The notes under the pieces: model-generated
Databases searched by the model: none
The model's input: the letters and a program-made list of their open reading frames with translations, nothing else
Told to the model about the DNA's origin: nothing
Translations under genes and position numbers: made by a program
Part shown: piece by piece, positions 51,946 through 63,129 of the stretch
Layout of the letters: the number at the start of each line of letters is the position of its first letter
How positions within the stretch are numbered: position 1 is the first letter of the stretch
Origin: Bacteroidota bacterium
GTDB taxonomy: Bacteria; Bacteroidota; Bacteroidia; Flavobacteriales_D; Crocinitomicaceae
Assembly (NCBI GenBank): GCA_016192075.1
Contig: JACPUU010000002.1
Span: 1-64,000 of the forward strand
Length of the DNA stretch: 64,000 nucleotides
Direction: 5' to 3'

Positions 51946-52212
51946 CTTCTCCTCTCCCTGGAGCGTGGAATCACCATCACCGCCAAAGAGCAAAGTGATT
52001 TTGCCTCCCACCCCCCTGCGAAGCGACTTTTCCTCTCCCTGGAGCGAAGAAAACCATCACCGCCAAAGAGCAAAGCGATTTTGCCTCCCAAACCCCCTGC
52101 GAAGCGACTTCTCCTCTCCTTGGAGCGAAGAAAACCATCACCGCCAAAGAGCAAAGCGATTTTGCCTCCCAATCCCCCTACGAAGCGACTTCTCCTCTCC
52201 CTCGGAGAGGAG
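51946..52212. repeat. 81-bp tandem repeat, about 3.3 copies
   Basis: Copies start at 51946, 52027, 52108 and (partial) 52189, each exactly 81 bp apart. Each reads CTTCTCCTCTCCCTGGAGCG, then a segment with CACCGCCAAAGAGCAAAG. Copies 1-3 differ by point changes; the last ends in the hairpin CTCCTCTCCCTCGGAGAGGAG (52192-52212). As 81 is a multiple of three, frames stay open on both strands across the array. It lies between convergent genes; no real coding is supported. Confidence 0.93.
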
Positions 52213-52226
52213 AAAGAGAGGAGAGG

Positions 52227-54536
52227 TCATCTCAAAATCTCCAGTTTTGCAAACTTCAACAACAATTGTTTATTGCCTACTTTTGGAAAAAACACCGTTG
52301 CTTTTTGAGGAGGTGTACCTTCAAGGCCAATGACTTTTCCTTTGCCAAATATCTGGTGAACCACATTGTAACCTACTTTTAAATCAGACAAATCAGACGG
52401 GGTTATTTCAGTGGTGGTATCCGGTTGTTTTGTTTTTGGCGCGGTATCGGTATCCGTTTCCGTTTCAACATCTTCTACCCTGCGGAGATTTGGTTTCGAC
52501 CGGAATAAAGGTTCTTTGGTACGCCCTAATTTGCGTTCAAGTGTATATTGGTTCAGTGAAACACCACCGCCGCGTGTTGGATTGGCAACATCTAAAAATT
52601 CAGCATTTATTTCTTCAATAAAACGGCTGGGCTCACTGGTAATAATATTTCCAAACCGGTAACGGCTGGTAGCATAGGTAAGTGTTGCTTGTTTTTCAGC
52701 CCGGGTAAGTGCCACGTAAAACAAACGCCGTTCTTCTTCCAGTTCAGGGCGTGAGTGCAATGCCATTTGTGAAGGAAATAAATTTTCTTCCAATCCAACA
52801 ATATAGACAAACGGAAATTCAAGTCCCTTGGAGGCATGAATAGTCATCAGCGTAACGTGATCTTTGTTTTCGTCTTTCTCCTGGTCAGCATCCGTCAGCA
52901 AGGCAACATCACTCAAAAAATCGTTGAGGTAACCCACTTCATTTTCACCTACCCCTTCAGTAAATTCTTTGATTCCCGCCAGCAATGCCTGAATGTTTTC
53001 ATACCGTGAAACGCCCTCGGGTGATTTATCATCATACAGTTCTTTCAGAATGCCGGAATTTTTTGCAATTGTCTGAGCCAGGTCATGTGCATCCAGTTTG
53101 TTCAACTGCACGCTGAAACTTTCAATCATGGTTACAAACGCAGAAATTTTGTTCATGGCTCCACCCGGAATATCGGTTGGAAATTGCTGCGGACGTGCAA
53201 TAACATCCCACAATGAAACACCGTACTGGCTGGCCGCAATAATTATTTTTTCAATGCTGGTATCGCCAATTCCACGTTTTGGGTAATTGATTACCCGTTT
53301 AAGCGCTTCTTCATCGGTAGGGTTGGCGGTTAACCTGAAATAAGCCAGCAAATCTTTAATTTCTTTGCGTTGATAAAATGAAAGTCCGCCGTAAATTTTA
53401 TACGGCAGATTCATTTTGCGAAGGGCCTCTTCAAATGACCGCGACTGGGCATTGGTGCGGTATAAAATGGCAAAGTCAGAATTGTTGGCCTGTTCATTTA
53501 CCTTGGTTTCGTAAATGTGATTGGTCACTACCTTCCCTTCTTCATTGTCTGTCAGCGTTCGTATTACCTTTATCAGGTTTCCGCTGTCATTGGCTGTCCA
53601 TACCGTTTTTTGAATCTGGTCTTTGTTTTTTTCGATAATACTGTTGGCTGCATTTACAATAGTTTGCGTGCTGCGGTAATTCTGCTCCAGCTTGAAAATT
53701 TTATAATCGGGGTAGTCGTTTTTAAAATTCAGAATATTTTCAATGTTTGCACCGCGGAATGAGTAGATACTTTGCGCATCATCACCTACAACACAAATGT
53801 TGCCATAAAGAGCGGCCAGGCTTTTCACAATCAGGTATTGCGCATAATTGGTATCCTGGTACTCATCTACCAGAATGTATTTGTATTTGCGTTGATAACG
53901 CAGCAGAATTTCAGGATGATCTCTGAAAAGAATATTTGTTTTAAAAAGTAAATCGTCAAAATCCATGGCGCCGGCCATAAAACAACGCTTTTCATAGGTT
54001 TTGTAAATTTCAAAAAGGCGTGGTTTGGCGCTCATGCGGTCTTCCCCCACAATTTCAGCATTGGCTTCATACTCCGGGGCAGAAATCAGGTTGTTTTTTG
54101 CGCTTGAAATGCGCCCGTGCACCATGGCCGGTTTGTAAATCTTATCATCCAGGTTTAGTTCCTTAATAATGGTTTTTAGCAAGCTCCTTGAATCCTGTGT
54201 ATCATAAATGGTAAAGTTGGTTGGATACCCGATTTTATCTGCATTGTTGCGCAAAATGCGGGCAAAAACGCTATGAAAAGTCCCCATGGAGATGTTTTTG
54301 GCTTCAGAATCTCCAACGATTGAGGCAATGCGGCTTTTCATTTCTTTGGCCGCTTTGTTGGTAAAGGTAAGGGCCAAAATATTAAAGGCATCAACGCCCT
54401 GGTTGATCAGGTACGCAATGCGATACGTTAAAACCCTTGTCTTTCCTGAGCCGGCGCCTGCAATGACCATGGTTGGTCCATCAATATTTTTTACCGGGGC
54501 AAGTTGTTCCTGATTTAAGGATGATAAAAAGTCCAT
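52227..54536 (-). CDS. ATP-dependent DNA helicase, UvrD/PcrA family
   Basis: This is a 769-residue SF1A helicase that unwinds DNA in repair and removes bound proteins. Motifs in order: Walker A GAGSGKT (residues 27-33), VDEYQDTN, GDDAQSIYSFRGA, HASKGLEFPFV, VALTRAEK. The C-terminal region (about 700-769) is the Tudor-like PcrA tail (VGYNVVHQIFGKGKVIG, then LLLKFAKLEI). It is monocistronic. The UvrD and PcrA names overlap here, so no symbol is given. Confidence 0.94.
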   Translation of the reverse strand: MDFLSSLNQEQLAPVKNIDGPTMVIAGAGSGKTRVLTYRIAYLINQGVDAFNILALTFTNKAAKEMKSRIASIVGDSEAKNISMGTFHSVFARILRNNADKIGYPTNFTIYDTQDSRSLLKTIIKELNLDDKIYKPAMVHGRISSAKNNLISAPEYEANAEIVGEDRMSAKPRLFEIYKTYEKRCFMAGAMDFDDLLFKTNILFRDHPEILLRYQRKYKYILVDEYQDTNYAQYLIVKSLAALYGNICVVGDDAQSIYSFRGANIENILNFKNDYPDYKIFKLEQNYRSTQTIVNAANSIIEKNKDQIQKTVWTANDSGNLIKVIRTLTDNEEGKVVTNHIYETKVNEQANNSDFAILYRTNAQSRSFEEALRKMNLPYKIYGGLSFYQRKEIKDLLAYFRLTANPTDEEALKRVINYPKRGIGDTSIEKIIIAASQYGVSLWDVIARPQQFPTDIPGGAMNKISAFVTMIESFSVQLNKLDAHDLAQTIAKNSGILKELYDDKSPEGVSRYENIQALLAGIKEFTEGVGENEVGYLNDFLSDVALLTDADQEKDENKDHVTLMTIHASKGLEFPFVYIVGLEENLFPSQMALHSRPELEEERRLFYVALTRAEKQATLTYATSRYRFGNIITSEPSRFIEEINAEFLDVANPTRGGGVSLNQYTLERKLGRTKEPLFRSKPNLRRVEDVETETDTDTAPKTKQPDTTTEITPSDLSDLKVGYNVVHQIFGKGKVIGLEGTPPQKATVFFPKVGNKQLLLKFAKLEILR

Positions 54537-54565
54537 GTAACAAAGTTAGTGATTATTATACGTAG

Positions 54566-54585
54566 GGACGAATCCCTATTCGTCC
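54566..54585. repeat. Short palindrome GGACGAAT...ATTCGTCC
   Basis: This is a perfect 8-bp stem with a 4-nt loop, just upstream of the helicase start on the minus strand. I recall REP-like units of the form GGGACGAATC in Bacteroidota. It lies in the 491-bp gap between uvrD and rpsL. Confidence 0.55.
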
Positions 54586-54929
54586 TGTTTTTGTGAAGAA
54601 ACCCTTTTAAAAGCAATAGGGCACAGTCAATGACTTTTCAATGATAAACGGTATTTTAAGGGGAGATGTTTATCGGATCCTGTCAGAACGAACCTTACCC
54701 TTTAAAAATCTAAAAAAAATGATTTTTTCAACACGAGTTCTGAAATCAAAATGCGAAATTTGTACTGACAAGAGCAGGGGGCCTGGCGGGCGTTGAGAAA
54801 TGAATCACTGAATTTTTTTTCACAATTTTGAGCAATATATAAGTTGTTGATAATCAAACAAAATTGTAAAATATCCGAATTCTTCTAACAACGGACGGTG
54901 AAAAAACTCAAATTAATTTTAAACAAATG

Positions 54930-54959
54930 TTGTTTTATAAAAAAAACTATATACCTTTG
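54930..54959 (+). promoter_or_regulatory. Promoter of the rpsL operon: TTG, 19 nt, TACCTTTG
   Basis: A -33 TTG (54930-54932), 19 nt and an exact -7 box TACCTTTG (54952-54959) match the Bacteroidota promoter well. It lies 69 nt before rpsL, in an AT-rich stretch expected of a strong promoter. The predicted leader is about 64 nt. The rest of the 54537-55027 gap holds only the palindrome at 54566. Confidence 0.85.
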
Positions 54960-55027
54960 CGCTCCGATTTTTGACGAAATTGGGACATTTTTAGAGTGAA
55001 AACATTAGAAAATAAGCGATATTAACT

Positions 55028-55411
55028 ATGCCAACCATTCAGCAGTTAGTAAGAAAAGGAAGAACACAGTCTGTTTATAAAAGCAAATCTGCTGCTCTTG
55101 ACTCTTGCCCACAAAAGAGAGGTGTTTGTGTACGTGTTTACACAACAACACCAAAAAAACCAAACTCAGCAATGAGAAAAGTTGCCAGGGTGAGATTAAC
55201 TAACAAAAAAGAAGTAAATGCCTACATCGGAGGTGAAGGACACAACCTGCAAGAGCACTCGATTGTACTTGTAAGAGGTGGAAGGGTGAAAGATCTTCCG
55301 GGAGTTCGTTACCACATTGTACGTGGGGCTTTGGATACTGCTGGTGTAGAAGGCAGATTACAAAGACGGTCAAAATACGGCGCAAAACGCCCTAAAGCAA
55401 AAAAATCTTAA
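55028..55411 (+). CDS. rpsL: 30S ribosomal protein S12
   Basis: S12 supports decoding at the A site. The 127-residue protein is intact, with [17 protein letters not shown] and [14 protein letters not shown]. The lysines where streptomycin-resistance changes occur are wild type. First gene of the long ribosomal operon. Confidence 0.98.
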   Translation: MPTIQQLVRKGRTQSVYKSKSAALDSCPQKRGVCVRVYTTTPKKPNSAMRKVARVRLTNKKEVNAYIGGEGHNLQEHSIVLVRGGRVKDLPGVRYHIVRGALDTAGVEGRLQRRSKYGAKRPKAKKS

Positions 55412-55423
55412 GCTTAACTAGTC

Positions 55424-55894
55424 ATGAGAAGAAGACAAGCTAAAAAACACAACATTCTGCCTGATCCTAAATTTAAGGAAGTGGTAGTAACTAAATTCGT
55501 GAACAGCATGATGGAGCACGGAAAGAAAAGTACTTCTTTCCGCATTTTCTATGAGGCAATGGATATCGTTGGTACCAAACTTGAAAATGAAAACGCGCTG
55601 GAAATCTGGAAAAAAGCATTGGAGAATGTTTCTCCAAACGTAGAAGTTCGTTCACGCCGTGTAGGTGGAGCAACATTCCAGATTCCTACTCCGGTTCGTG
55701 AAAACCGCAGACAGGCTTTGGCAATGAAATGGTTGATTTCTTATTCACGCAAAAGAAATGAAAAAACCATGGCTTCTAAATTAGCTGGTGAGGTTATTGC
55801 TGCTTCGAAAGAAGAAGGTGCAGCTTTCAAAAAGAAAGAAGACATGCACAAAATGGCAGAGGCAAATAAAGCCTTCTCGCACTTCAAATTCTAA
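55424..55894 (+). CDS. rpsG: 30S ribosomal protein S7
   Basis: S7 is the primary binder of the 16S 3' major domain. It has 156 residues, starting [17 protein letters not shown], with [18 protein letters not shown] and ALAMKWL. It follows rpsL by 12 nt and fusA by 5 nt. In other bacteria S7 represses this operon; no such site was identified here. Confidence 0.98.
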   Translation: MRRRQAKKHNILPDPKFKEVVVTKFVNSMMEHGKKSTSFRIFYEAMDIVGTKLENENALEIWKKALENVSPNVEVRSRRVGGATFQIPTPVRENRRQALAMKWLISYSRKRNEKTMASKLAGEVIAASKEEGAAFKKKEDMHKMAEANKAFSHFKF

Positions 55895-55899
55895 TACAA

Positions 55900-58035
55900 A
55901 TGGCTAAAAGAGATTTATCATATACAAGAAATATTGGGATCATGGCCCACGTAGATGCTGGTAAAACCACCACTACTGAGCGTATCCTTTATTATACCGG
56001 TATCAGCCATAAAATTGGAGAAGTTCACGAAGGAGCAGCTACAATGGACTGGATGGTGCAGGAGCAAGAGCGTGGTATCACCATCACCTCTGCAGCTACA
56101 ACTTGTTTCTGGCAATATCCGACTGTACAAGGTCAGAAAGTTGCTGATACAAAAGAATACAGAATTAACATTATTGATACTCCGGGCCACGTTGACTTTA
56201 CCGTTGAGGTAGAGCGTTCATTGCGTGTTTTGGATGGTGCAGTTGCACTTATCTGCGCTGCTTCAGGTGTTGAACCGCAATCTGAAACAGTTTGGAGACA
56301 AGCAAACAAATACGGCGTTCCAAGACTTTGTTTCATTAATAAAATGGATCGTGCCGGTGCTGATTTTTTCCGTTGCATCAACGAAATTAAAGGCAGACTG
56401 GGCGGCAATCCGGTTCCTTTGCAAATTCCAATCGGTGCTGAAGACGAATTTAAAGGAGTTATTGATTTGCTGATCATGAAAGGTATTTCCTGGAATGAGG
56501 CTGATAAAGGAATGACTTACGAAGTTTTTGATATCCCTGCTGAACTGCTTGATGAGGCTAAAGAGTGGAGAGATAAACTGATTGAATCAGTTGCAGAGTC
56601 AGATGAAAAACTGATGGAGAAATTCTTCGAAAATCCGGATTCAATTACCCGTGAAGAAATTATGGCTGCTGTACGTGTTGCTACAATCAACATGACAGTT
56701 CAACCGGTACTTTGCGGTTCAGCTTTCAAAAACAAAGGTGTTCAAACCATGTTGGATGCGGTAATGGCTTATTTGCCTTCTCCGTATGACAAAGGTGCTG
56801 TTGAAGGTATTAACCCTGATACAGAAGAAACTGTAAAAAGAAATCCAAACCCGGATGAGCCAATGGCTGCCCTGGCGTTTAAAATTGCTACCGATCCGTT
56901 TGTAGGAAGACTTTGCTTCTTCCGTATGTATTCAGGAAAAGTAGATGCCGGTTCTTACGTTTACAATACAAGAACAGAGAATAAAGAGCGTATTTCACGT
57001 CTGTTCCAGATGCACGCCAACAAACAAAATCCAATTGAATTTGTTGAAGCGGGTGACATTGCTGCAGGTGTTGGGTTTAAAGATATCCGTACCGGAGATA
57101 CATTGTGTGATGAAAAGAATCCAATTATTCTTGAGTCCATGGATTTCCCTGAACCGGTTATTGGTATCGCTATTGAGCCTAAAACTCAGGCTGACGTTGA
57201 TAAACTGGGTCTTGCACTGAACAAACTGGCTGAAGAGGATCCAACCTTTAAAGTTCACACAAACGAAGATTCAGGACAAACAATCATTTCAGGTATGGGT
57301 GAGCTTCACCTGGAGATCCTGGTAGATCGTCTGAAACGTGAGTTCAAAGTTGAAGTAAACGAAGGTGCTCCTCAGGTTGCTTACAAAGAAAGAATCACTG
57401 CTGCTGTTGAGCACCGTGAAACCTATAAAAAACAAACCGGTGGTCGTGGTAAATTTGCCGACATTCAGATTAAGGTAATGCCGCAAACTGACGAAGAAAA
57501 ACTTGGTTTGGAATTCGTGAACAACATTAAAGGTGGTAACATTCCACGTGAGTTTATTGCACCGGTTGAAAAAGGATTCAAAGAATCTATGAAAAACGGT
57601 GTACTTGCGGGATTCCCGATGGACAGCCTGAAAGTAGAATTGAATGATGGTTCTTACCACGATGTGGATTCAGATTCATTGTCTTTCGAAATCTGCGCCA
57701 GAATGGCTTACCGTGCTGCTGTAAGATTGGCTAAACCAGAATTGCTTGAGCCAATCATGAAAGTAGAAGTGGTAACACCAGAAGAGAACATGGGTGACAT
57801 CGTTGCAGATTTGAACCGTCGTCGTGGTCAAATGACCGGTATGGATGACCGTTTGGGAGCCAAAGTTGTTCGCGCTGACGTTCCGCTTTCTGAAATGTTC
57901 GGTTATGTAACCACACTCCGTACACTTTCTTCAGGACGCGCTACATCAACCATGGAGTTCTCGCATTACACTACTTGTCCAAAAAATATTGCGGATGATG
58001 TTGTAGCAAAAATTAAAGGAAAAATTGAAGCTTAA
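55900..58035 (+). CDS. fusA: Elongation factor G
   Basis: EF-G is the GTPase that moves tRNA and mRNA after peptide bond formation. It has 711 residues, near the usual length, with G1 AHVDAGKTT (residues 16-24), G3 [11 protein letters not shown] and G4 NKMDRAGAD, then the domain II-V region ending with [16 protein letters not shown]. There is no tuf gene after it: rpsJ follows by 11 nt. Confidence 0.98.
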   Translation: MAKRDLSYTRNIGIMAHVDAGKTTTTERILYYTGISHKIGEVHEGAATMDWMVQEQERGITITSAATTCFWQYPTVQGQKVADTKEYRINIIDTPGHVDFTVEVERSLRVLDGAVALICAASGVEPQSETVWRQANKYGVPRLCFINKMDRAGADFFRCINEIKGRLGGNPVPLQIPIGAEDEFKGVIDLLIMKGISWNEADKGMTYEVFDIPAELLDEAKEWRDKLIESVAESDEKLMEKFFENPDSITREEIMAAVRVATINMTVQPVLCGSAFKNKGVQTMLDAVMAYLPSPYDKGAVEGINPDTEETVKRNPNPDEPMAALAFKIATDPFVGRLCFFRMYSGKVDAGSYVYNTRTENKERISRLFQMHANKQNPIEFVEAGDIAAGVGFKDIRTGDTLCDEKNPIILESMDFPEPVIGIAIEPKTQADVDKLGLALNKLAEEDPTFKVHTNEDSGQTIISGMGELHLEILVDRLKREFKVEVNEGAPQVAYKERITAAVEHRETYKKQTGGRGKFADIQIKVMPQTDEEKLGLEFVNNIKGGNIPREFIAPVEKGFKESMKNGVLAGFPMDSLKVELNDGSYHDVDSDSLSFEICARMAYRAAVRLAKPELLEPIMKVEVVTPEENMGDIVADLNRRRGQMTGMDDRLGAKVVRADVPLSEMFGYVTTLRTLSSGRATSTMEFSHYTTCPKNIADDVVAKIKGKIEA

Positions 58036-58046
58036 TAAAATACAAA

Positions 58047-58352
58047 ATGAGCCAGAAGATCAGAATAAAATTACAGTCGTACGACCATAATCTGGTAGAT
58101 AAATCTGCCGAGAAGATTGTGAAAGCGGTGAAGGTAACTGGTGCAATTGTCAGTGGTCCTATTCCATTGCCAACTCACAAAAGAATCTATACCGTTTTGC
58201 GTTCACCACACGTAAACAAAAAAGCAAGAGAACAGTTTCAGCTTTGTGCTTACAAACGGCTGATTGACATTTACAGCTCGTCATCAAAAACAGTTGATGC
58301 CTTGATGAAATTAGAACTTCCAAGCGGAGTTAACGTAGAAATTAAAGTTTAA
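58047..58352 (+). CDS. rpsJ: 30S ribosomal protein S10
   Basis: This 101-residue protein of the 30S head also takes part in NusB-dependent antitermination. [21 protein letters not shown] and [21 protein letters not shown] are typical. It begins the S10 cluster, directly behind fusA, with no separate promoter seen in the 11-nt gap. Confidence 0.98.
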   Translation: MSQKIRIKLQSYDHNLVDKSAEKIVKAVKVTGAIVSGPIPLPTHKRIYTVLRSPHVNKKAREQFQLCAYKRLIDIYSSSSKTVDALMKLELPSGVNVEIKV

Positions 58353-58365
58353 TTATAAATAAAGT

Positions 58366-58980
58366 ATGCCAGGAATAATTGGAAAAAAAATCGGGATGAC
58401 TAGCGTCTACAGTGCCGAGGGTAAGGCAACACCATGCACGTTGATAGAAGCTGGTCCTTGCGTGGTAACGCAGGTTAAGACCCTCGAAAAAGATGGATAC
58501 GAAGCTATCCAGCTTGGATTCGGAGAAAGACGTGCTAAAAACACGCCGGGTGCTCTAAAAGGGCATTTCGAAAAAGCCAAAACAACGCCAAAAGAAAAAT
58601 TGGCTGAGTTTAAAGGGTTCAAAGATCTGAACCTGGGTGATGTTGTAACTTCAACTGTATTTACTGAAGGTGACTTCGTAGATGTAGTAGGAACCACAAA
58701 AGGTAAAGGTTTCCAGGGTGTTGTAAAACGTCACGGATTTGCCGGAGTTGGTGAAGCTACACACGGTCAGCATAACAGGCTGCGTGCTCCTGGTTCTATT
58801 GGTGCATGTTCATTCCCTGGACGCGTTTTCAAAGGAATGAGAATGGGCGGACAATTAGGTAACACCCGTGTTAAAGCTCAAAACCTTCAAATTGTTAAAG
58901 TATTAACCGAGAAGAATATCATTTTGATCAAAGGTTCTATTCCTGGTCACAACGGTGCATTCGTATTAATTCAGAACTAA
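58366..58980 (+). CDS. rplC: 50S ribosomal protein L3
   Basis: L3 is an early binder of 23S rRNA. It has 204 residues, starting [20 protein letters not shown], with the conserved [14 protein letters not shown] and [13 protein letters not shown]. It starts 13 nt after rpsJ and ends 1 nt before rplD. Confidence 0.98.
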   Translation: MPGIIGKKIGMTSVYSAEGKATPCTLIEAGPCVVTQVKTLEKDGYEAIQLGFGERRAKNTPGALKGHFEKAKTTPKEKLAEFKGFKDLNLGDVVTSTVFTEGDFVDVVGTTKGKGFQGVVKRHGFAGVGEATHGQHNRLRAPGSIGACSFPGRVFKGMRMGGQLGNTRVKAQNLQIVKVLTEKNIILIKGSIPGHNGAFVLIQN

Positions 58981-58981
58981 G

Positions 58982-59608
58982 ATGGACGTAAAAGTTGTAG
59001 ATAATAAAGGTAAAGAAACCGCAAAAAGCGTTTCGCTTACAGATTCAATTTACGGAATCGAACCAAACGACCATGCCATTTACCTGGATGTGAAACAATA
59101 TCTTGCCAACCAAAGACAAGGTACTCACAAATCCAAAGAACGTGGTGAAATTTCTGGTTCAACCCGCAAACTGAAAAAACAAAAAGGTACTGGTGGAGCT
59201 CGTGCAGGTAGCATTAAAAACCCTCAGTTCAAAGGTGGAGGACGCGTATTTGGTCCACGCCCGAGAAACTATGAGTTCAAATTAAACCAAAAAGTAAAAT
59301 CTCTGGCTCGTAAATCGGCATTGACTTACAAGGCAAAAGAAAACGGAATCATCGTTTTGAATAACCTTGAAATGAAAGCGCCAAAAACGAAAGATTTCAT
59401 GAAAGTGTTGACTGATATGAATCTGGCCTTTGATAAAGTTTTGTTTGTTGTTGCCGGAGAAAACAAAAACGCATTACTCTCTTCACGCAATATACAGGGA
59501 GCAAACGTGGTAACGGCTGATGGTCTTAACACGTATGAGATTCTGAATGCAAACAAACTGGTGATTGTTGAAGAAGCGGTAGGAAAAATTGAATCAATTC
59601 TGAATTAA
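58982..59608 (+). CDS. rplD: 50S ribosomal protein L4
   Basis: L4 lines the peptide exit tunnel. It has 208 residues with KQKGTGGARAGSIKNPQF and GGRVFGPRPRNY, the loop that enters the tunnel. In E. coli L4 also represses this operon; no leader site is visible here since the cluster has no separate promoter. Confidence 0.97.
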   Translation: MDVKVVDNKGKETAKSVSLTDSIYGIEPNDHAIYLDVKQYLANQRQGTHKSKERGEISGSTRKLKKQKGTGGARAGSIKNPQFKGGGRVFGPRPRNYEFKLNQKVKSLARKSALTYKAKENGIIVLNNLEMKAPKTKDFMKVLTDMNLAFDKVLFVVAGENKNALLSSRNIQGANVVTADGLNTYEILNANKLVIVEEAVGKIESILN

Positions 59609-59619
59609 TAAGAGGAGCG

Positions 59620-59916
59620 ATGAGCAATATAATTATTAAACCGATCCTGACCGAAAAAGCGACAAACGACAGCGAAACAAAAAATCGTTTTGCCTTTGTG
59701 GTTTCTCGTGAAGCAAATAAGATCGAAATTAAAAGTGCAATAGAAAAAATGTACAGTGTTCACGTAAAAGGTGTACGCACTGCAACATACGGCGGCGGAA
59801 AACCAAAAAAGAAATTCACCTCAAAAGGAGTTTCTGAACAGGCTAACCCGATCTGGAAAAAAGCTGTAGTATCTGTTGCCGAAGGTGAAACAATAGATTT
59901 GTACGATAATATTTAA
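59620..59916 (+). CDS. rplW: 50S ribosomal protein L23
   Basis: L23 sits at the tunnel exit and binds signal recognition particle and trigger factor. It has 98 residues with IIKPILTEKATN and FVVSREANKIEIKSAIEKMY. Confidence 0.97.
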   Translation: MSNIIIKPILTEKATNDSETKNRFAFVVSREANKIEIKSAIEKMYSVHVKGVRTATYGGGKPKKKFTSKGVSEQANPIWKKAVVSVAEGETIDLYDNI

Positions 59917-59927
59917 GAAGCTGAAAA

Positions 59928-60752
<825 letters not shown>

Positions 60753-60755
60753 GGT

Positions 60756-61028
60756 ATGAGCAGATCGTTAAAAAAACCTCCTTTTGTTCACTACAAATTG
60801 GTGAAAAGAGTTGAAGCGTCTCAAAGTGCTGATAAAAAAGCAGTGATTAAAACATGGTCAAGATCATCGACTATCACTCCTGACTTTGTCGGATTAACTT
60901 TTGCGGTTCACAACGGAAACAAATTCATACCGGTATATGTGACTGAAAACATGGTAGGACACAAATTAGGTGAATTCTCTCCTACACGTACCTTCAGAGG
61001 TCACGCGGATAAGAAGAAAAAGAAATAA
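60756..61028 (+). CDS. rpsS: 30S ribosomal protein S19
   Basis: S19 belongs to the 30S head and contacts S13. It has 90 residues, [16 protein letters not shown] and [18 protein letters not shown], and a basic C-terminus. It lies 3 nt from rplB. Confidence 0.98.
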   Translation: MSRSLKKPPFVHYKLVKRVEASQSADKKAVIKTWSRSSTITPDFVGLTFAVHNGNKFIPVYVTENMVGHKLGEFSPTRTFRGHADKKKKK

Positions 61029-61051
61029 TTCATAGCTAAACAGAACTAAAA

Positions 61052-61447
61052 ATGGGAGCTAGAAAAAGATTAAAAGCAGATCAGATTAAAGAGAAAAAAA
61101 GCACAACTGCTATTGCTCATCTGAACAACTGCCCGATTTCGGCGCGTAAAATGCGTTTGGTAGCCGATATCGTACGTGGAGTAGAAGTAAACAAGGCGCT
61201 GAACATCCTTCAGCACAATTCGAAAGAAGCAGCTGGCCGTCTTGAAAAATTATTGCGCTCTGCAATTGCTAACTGGGAACAAAAAAACCAGGGGAAAAGT
61301 ATTGAAGATTCAACATTGGTTGTTTCTGAAATCAAAGTTAACCAGGCCGGAATGCTGAAACGTATTCAACCTGCCCCTCAGGGAAGAGCTCACAGAGTTA
61401 GAAAAAGATCGAATCATACAACAATTATTGTTGACAGTAAAAAATAA
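61052..61447 (+). CDS. rplV: 50S ribosomal protein L22
   Basis: L22 reaches into the exit tunnel. It has 131 residues with [19 protein letters not shown] and [14 protein letters not shown]. Confidence 0.97.
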   Translation: MGARKRLKADQIKEKKSTTAIAHLNNCPISARKMRLVADIVRGVEVNKALNILQHNSKEAAGRLEKLLRSAIANWEQKNQGKSIEDSTLVVSEIKVNQAGMLKRIQPAPQGRAHRVRKRSNHTTIIVDSKK

Positions 61448-61452
61448 ACAGA

Positions 61453-62187
61453 ATGGGACAAAAAGCTAACCCAATTGGTAACAGATTAGGATTCATCCAC
61501 GGGTGGGATTCAAACTGGTTTGGAGGTAAAGATTACGCTTCAAAAATTGTGGAAGACTATAAAATCAGAGAATATCTGATGGCACGTCTTTCCAAAGCGA
61601 GCATCTCAAAAATTATCATTGAGAGAACAATTAAACTTGTTACAGTTACTATTAACACTGCCCGTCCGGGTGTTATCATCGGAAAAGGTGGAAAAGAAGT
61701 TGATAAACTGAAAGAGGAATTGAAAAAAATCACCGGCAAAGAAGTTCAGATCAACATCTTCGAAATCAAACGTCCGGAGCTCGATGCACAATTGGTAGCT
61801 GACAGCATTGCCCGCCAGATTGAAGGCCGTGTTTCATTCAGAAGAGCTATTAAAATGGCAATTGCTTCAACCATGAGAATGGGAGCTGAAGGAATTAAAG
61901 TGAAAATTTCAGGTCGTTTGAACGGTGCAGAGATGGCGAGAAATGAAATGTATAAAGAAGGAAGAACACCACTTCATACGTTCAGAGCAGACATCGATTA
62001 CGCATTAGGTGAAGCACACACTACCTACGGACGTATCGGAATCAAAACCTGGATTTGCAAAGGTGAGGTTTATGGTAAAAGAGATCTTTCTCCAAACATT
62101 GGTTTGACACAAAAAAACAGATCAACTACTGAAAACTCAGGACCTGCTCCAAAGTCGTCAAAACCAGCACCAAGAAAAAAGAATTAA
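61453..62187 (+). CDS. rpsC: 30S ribosomal protein S3
   Basis: S3 lies at the mRNA entry and contributes to helicase activity. It has 244 residues: [22 protein letters not shown] domain with [13 protein letters not shown], and a basic, Pro/Ser-rich tail (about 218-244) of low complexity. Confidence 0.98.
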   Translation: MGQKANPIGNRLGFIHGWDSNWFGGKDYASKIVEDYKIREYLMARLSKASISKIIIERTIKLVTVTINTARPGVIIGKGGKEVDKLKEELKKITGKEVQINIFEIKRPELDAQLVADSIARQIEGRVSFRRAIKMAIASTMRMGAEGIKVKISGRLNGAEMARNEMYKEGRTPLHTFRADIDYALGEAHTTYGRIGIKTWICKGEVYGKRDLSPNIGLTQKNRSTTENSGPAPKSSKPAPRKKN

Positions 62188-62208
62188 TTAAGATAAAGCA
62201 GTACAATC

Positions 62209-62628
62209 ATGTTACAGCCTAAAAGAACAAAATTCAGAAGAACCCAAAAAGGGAAAAACAGAGGCGTTGCTCAAAGAGGAGCAACCGTGGCTTTCGGTTC
62301 TTTCGCATTAAAATCAATGGATGCCGGTTGGTTGACTTCTCGTCAGATCGAGGCTTCCCGTGTCGCTTTGACCCGTCACATGAAACGTGAAGGTCAGGTT
62401 TGGATCCGCATTTTCCCTGATAAACCAATTACGATGAAACCTGCAGAGGTTCGTATGGGTAAAGGTAAAGGAGCTCCTAGTCACTGGGTTGCTGTTATCC
62501 AGCCAGGCCGTGTGATTTTTGAAGCAGATGGTGTTTCAACTGAAACAGCAAAAGAAGCAATGCGTCTGGCTGCTCAGAAATTACCATTGCGTTGCAAATT
62601 TGTAGTAAGAGCTGATTACGCTGAATAA
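62209..62628 (+). CDS. rplP: 50S ribosomal protein L16
   Basis: L16 binds near the A-site tRNA elbow. It has 139 residues with [17 protein letters not shown] and [15 protein letters not shown], and is full length. Confidence 0.98.
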   Translation: MLQPKRTKFRRTQKGKNRGVAQRGATVAFGSFALKSMDAGWLTSRQIEASRVALTRHMKREGQVWIRIFPDKPITMKPAEVRMGKGKGAPSHWVAVIQPGRVIFEADGVSTETAKEAMRLAAQKLPLRCKFVVRADYAE

Positions 62629-62640
62629 TATTAGAAAGGC

Positions 62641-62835
62641 ATGAAAGCAAAAGAAGTAAAAGAGTTGTCCCTGGAGGACCTGAAAGATAAGATCATTGAG
62701 TTGACTGTAAAGCATGAGAAACTTGTTCTCACCAATGCAGTTACTAAATTGGAGAACCCGCTGCAGATTCGTTCAAACCGCAAAGATCTTGCACGTTTGA
62801 AAACAGAACTGAGAGGAAGAGAGTTAAAGGCATAA
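62641..62835 (+). CDS. rpmC: 50S ribosomal protein L29
   Basis: This 64-residue alpha-helical protein sits near the tunnel exit. MKAKEVKELSLEDLKDKI and NPLQIRSNRKDLARL are typical of the family. Confidence 0.96.
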   Translation: MKAKEVKELSLEDLKDKIIELTVKHEKLVLTNAVTKLENPLQIRSNRKDLARLKTELRGRELKA

Positions 62836-62859
62836 TAAAAGTCAATTAAAGATTCTGTA

Positions 62860-63120
62860 ATGGAAACTAAAAGAAATTTAAGAAAAGAACGTATCGGTGT
62901 CGTTACCAGCAACAAGATGGAAAAATCAGTGGTGGTTTCGGTAGAAAGAAAGGTGAAACACCCGAAATACGGTAAGTTCGTGAAAAAAACTACTAAATTT
63001 GTCGCCCACGATGAAAAAAACGAGTGTAACCCTGGGGATACAGTTCGCATCATGGAGACCCGTCCCCTGAGCAAGACAAAATGCTGGAGACTAGTAGAAA
63101 TTGTTGAAAGAGCTAAATAA
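62860..63120 (+). CDS. rpsQ: 30S ribosomal protein S17
   Basis: S17 binds helix 11 of 16S rRNA. It has 86 residues with [19 protein letters not shown] and [17 protein letters not shown]. Confidence 0.97.
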   Translation: METKRNLRKERIGVVTSNKMEKSVVVSVERKVKHPKYGKFVKKTTKFVAHDEKNECNPGDTVRIMETRPLSKTKCWRLVEIVERAK

Positions 63121-63129
63121 GTATTACAA

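Noticed and set aside
51921-52172. 83-residue minus-strand frame over the same repeat
   Set aside because: Same reason as the plus frame; no start signal or family.
51946-52212. CRISPR array
   Set aside because: The units are contiguous 81-bp repeats without unique spacers, and there are no cas genes.
51886-52308. 140-residue frame over the 81-bp repeat (plus strand)
   Set aside because: The frame stays open because the period is a multiple of three; it is low-complexity and runs antisense into the helicase end.
54537-55027. Possible tRNA or riboswitch before rpsL
   Set aside because: No cloverleaf or aptamer-like structure could be recognised; only the promoter and a palindrome are supported.
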